A stretch of 15,033 bases of DNA, from the NCBI GenBank assembly GCA_964507325.1, contig CAZDQL010000126.1:1-15033 (forward strand), read 5' to 3'. The stretch is from CAZDQL01 sp964507325 (GTDB taxonomy: Bacteria > Planctomycetota > UBA1135 > GCA-002686595). The notes under the pieces were generated by a model, which searched no databases, was not told the origin of the DNA, and saw only the letters and a list, made by a program, of their open reading frames with translations. Numbering within the stretch: the stretch's first letter is position 1; each line of letters starts with the position of its first letter. This document shows, one piece after another, positions 13,915 to 15,033 of this stretch. The position numbers were made by a program, and so were the translations under genes.

Positions 13915-15033
13915 TCACTCCACGATCGAGAGCCGCTCGATCTCGATCCCCTGCTCCCGGTGCTCGTCGAGGAGATCGACCAGGTCCTGCCATGACGCGG
14001 CACCGGCGATCACGACTTCCCCACCTTCTCCGATCTCCGGCAACGGAAGCGACCAGACCGGGCCGTCGAGGAATGCCACGTCCAGGAGTCTCATCGTCCA
14101 GCTTCGCGGCTCCAAAGGGGGTTTGACCCACAGAGCGGGGGCGCCCAGCCCCGCCTCGCGGACGATGTGGGCCGCGGCGGCGAGGTCGCGGAGGGACACC
14201 TCGGGCTCGAACGGGTAGGAGGCCAGATGTATGTACTCGTCCGGCTCCATATTCAGGCGGATCTTCGCCAACCACTCCCGGAGATCCTGCTCGTCGAGGC
14301 CTCGGCGCTGGTACACGTAGCGACCCTCCCCGAGCAGATCGAACCCCGGCCTCCAAACGTCGGCCCGAGGGGCGAGCACGGTCGTCGAGCAGGGGTAGTT
14401 GCACGCCTGCCAGTACTCCCGAGGAGAGATCACTCCCTCGCGCATCGACCCCGCGCACCAGAGGGTCGCCACCAAGCCTGCCGCCCCGAAGGCGATCGCC
14501 AGTCGACGCCGCCCAGCCCTCGCCAGCCAAACGGAGACACATCCCCAGAGACAGGTCATCCCCGCGACGTTGAGAGCCAGGCGAACCCAACCGACGAAGC
14601 CGAGGCTGTGCCACGTGAGACCGATGTCGATCATCTGCCAGGTCGTTGCCCAGCCGAGCATCTGATAGCCCCACAGCAGCGCCCCCATCCCGACGAACAA
14701 GCCGAGGGCCACTCCTCGGCGACGGCGGCCGCCGACCCACGATCGCAGGAGCCCGACGAAGGCGACCGCGGCGGCGGCGAGCAGCCCCGAAACCACGCCG
14801 AGCATCGACGTAGGGTGACCGAGGACGGGACCGGCTCCTCCTGAATCGGACTCGGCGAGGAAGAGGTCGTACCCCATCCACTGGGCGTAGAGGCCGAGCC
14901 CACAGGCCATGAGCGCCAGCGGCTCCCACGCGCGCATCGCGGCGAAGGCCAGCCCCACGACCGCAACCACCCACCACCAGGGCCAGGCGAAGTCGGATCG
15001 CGCGACGCGCAGCCAACCCCAGGCGAAGACCGC
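13915..15033 (-). CDS. Paralogous membrane protein with ExbD/TolR-like tail, 5' end missing
   Basis: This is the upstream tandem paralogue of the neighbouring gene. Its frame runs open to the window edge. The first 21 visible codons (AVFAWGWLRVARSDFAWPWW) align with residue 34 onward of the complete copy, so only about 33 residues are missing. The 372 visible residues keep the same membrane segments, basic loops (LLRSWVGGRRRRGVALG is identical apart from neighbours) and C-terminal ExbD/TolR-like tail. The last 45 residues are nearly identical to those of the sister protein. The segment just after the final membrane helix is strongly diverged and about ten residues shorter, but LDEQDLRE is kept inside it. 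An in-frame ATG exists at 14970, but starting there would remove the first membrane segment. It is probably the first gene of a two-gene operon; a further copy may lie beyond the edge. Confidence 0.8.
   Translation of the reverse strand, partial: AVFAWGWLRVARSDFAWPWWWVVAVVGLAFAAMRAWEPLALMACGLGLYAQWMGYDLFLAESDSGGAGPVLGHPTSMLGVVSGLLAAAAVAFVGLLRSWVGGRRRRGVALGLFVGMGALLWGYQMLGWATTWQMIDIGLTWHSLGFVGWVRLALNVAGMTCLWGCVSVWLARAGRRRLAIAFGAAGLVATLWCAGSMREGVISPREYWQACNYPCSTTVLAPRADVWRPGFDLLGEGRYVYQRRGLDEQDLREWLAKIRLNMEPDEYIHLASYPFEPEVSLRDLAAAAHIVREAGLGAPALWVKPPLEPRSWTMRLLDVAFLDGPVWSLPLPEIGEGGEVVIAGAASWQDLVDLLDEHREQGIEIERLSIVE

Noticed and set aside
13915..14970. Upstream membrane paralogue as a complete gene starting at 14970
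   Set aside because: The frame continues to the window edge and matches residues 34-54 of the sister protein, so the ATG at 14970 is internal.
13175..15016. 613-residue - strand open frame across both membrane-protein copies
   Set aside because: It crosses the boundary between the two paralogues in another frame and is Arg-rich. The conserved paralogous frames explain the region, and the duplicated shadow is a by-product of the tandem repeat.

Overview
The window is very GC-rich bacterial DNA with short intergenic gaps. It has long antisense shadow frames and large exported proteins. Asp-box (BNR) propeller proteins, glycosidases with inserted accessory domains and stand-alone GspE-N-like repeat proteins together suggest a high-GC Planctomycetota-type or similar environmental bacterium. 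That placement is an inference from gene style; there is no rRNA or other marker here. I see no tRNA, rRNA, CRISPR array, transposase or phage gene.

Left part (1-7141, + strand): the C-terminal two thirds of a GH38 alpha-mannosidase-type enzyme cut by the window edge, a group II PLP-dependent decarboxylase 63 bases downstream, then, after a hairpin and a possible promoter, a large secreted beta-propeller protein carrying nine Asp-box motifs, an inserted PDZ domain and an inserted small beta domain between acidic linkers.

Middle part (7138-9146, - strand): a TPR protein whose stop codon overlaps that of the propeller gene within one CTAG, a 135-residue protein made of GspE-N/MshEN-like helical repeats, and a small VOC-family protein. 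A secreted glycosidase-like TIM-barrel protein (9214-12099, +) is divergent from the VOC gene and contains an apparent concanavalin/LamG-like insert.

Right part (12109-15033, - strand): an Rrf2-family regulator with three clustered cysteines and its own sigma70-type promoter. A 16-base dyad lies over the predicted transcription start, which suggests autoregulation. Upstream of it are two tandem paralogous membrane proteins (one complete, one cut by the window edge). Each is predicted to have seven membrane segments and a C-terminal extracytoplasmic domain that resembles ExbD/TolR.

The tandem membrane pair is the least explained and most interesting part of the window. The GH38 enzyme and the TIM-barrel protein suggest glycan breakdown, but they are not in one operon and no single pathway links all the genes.
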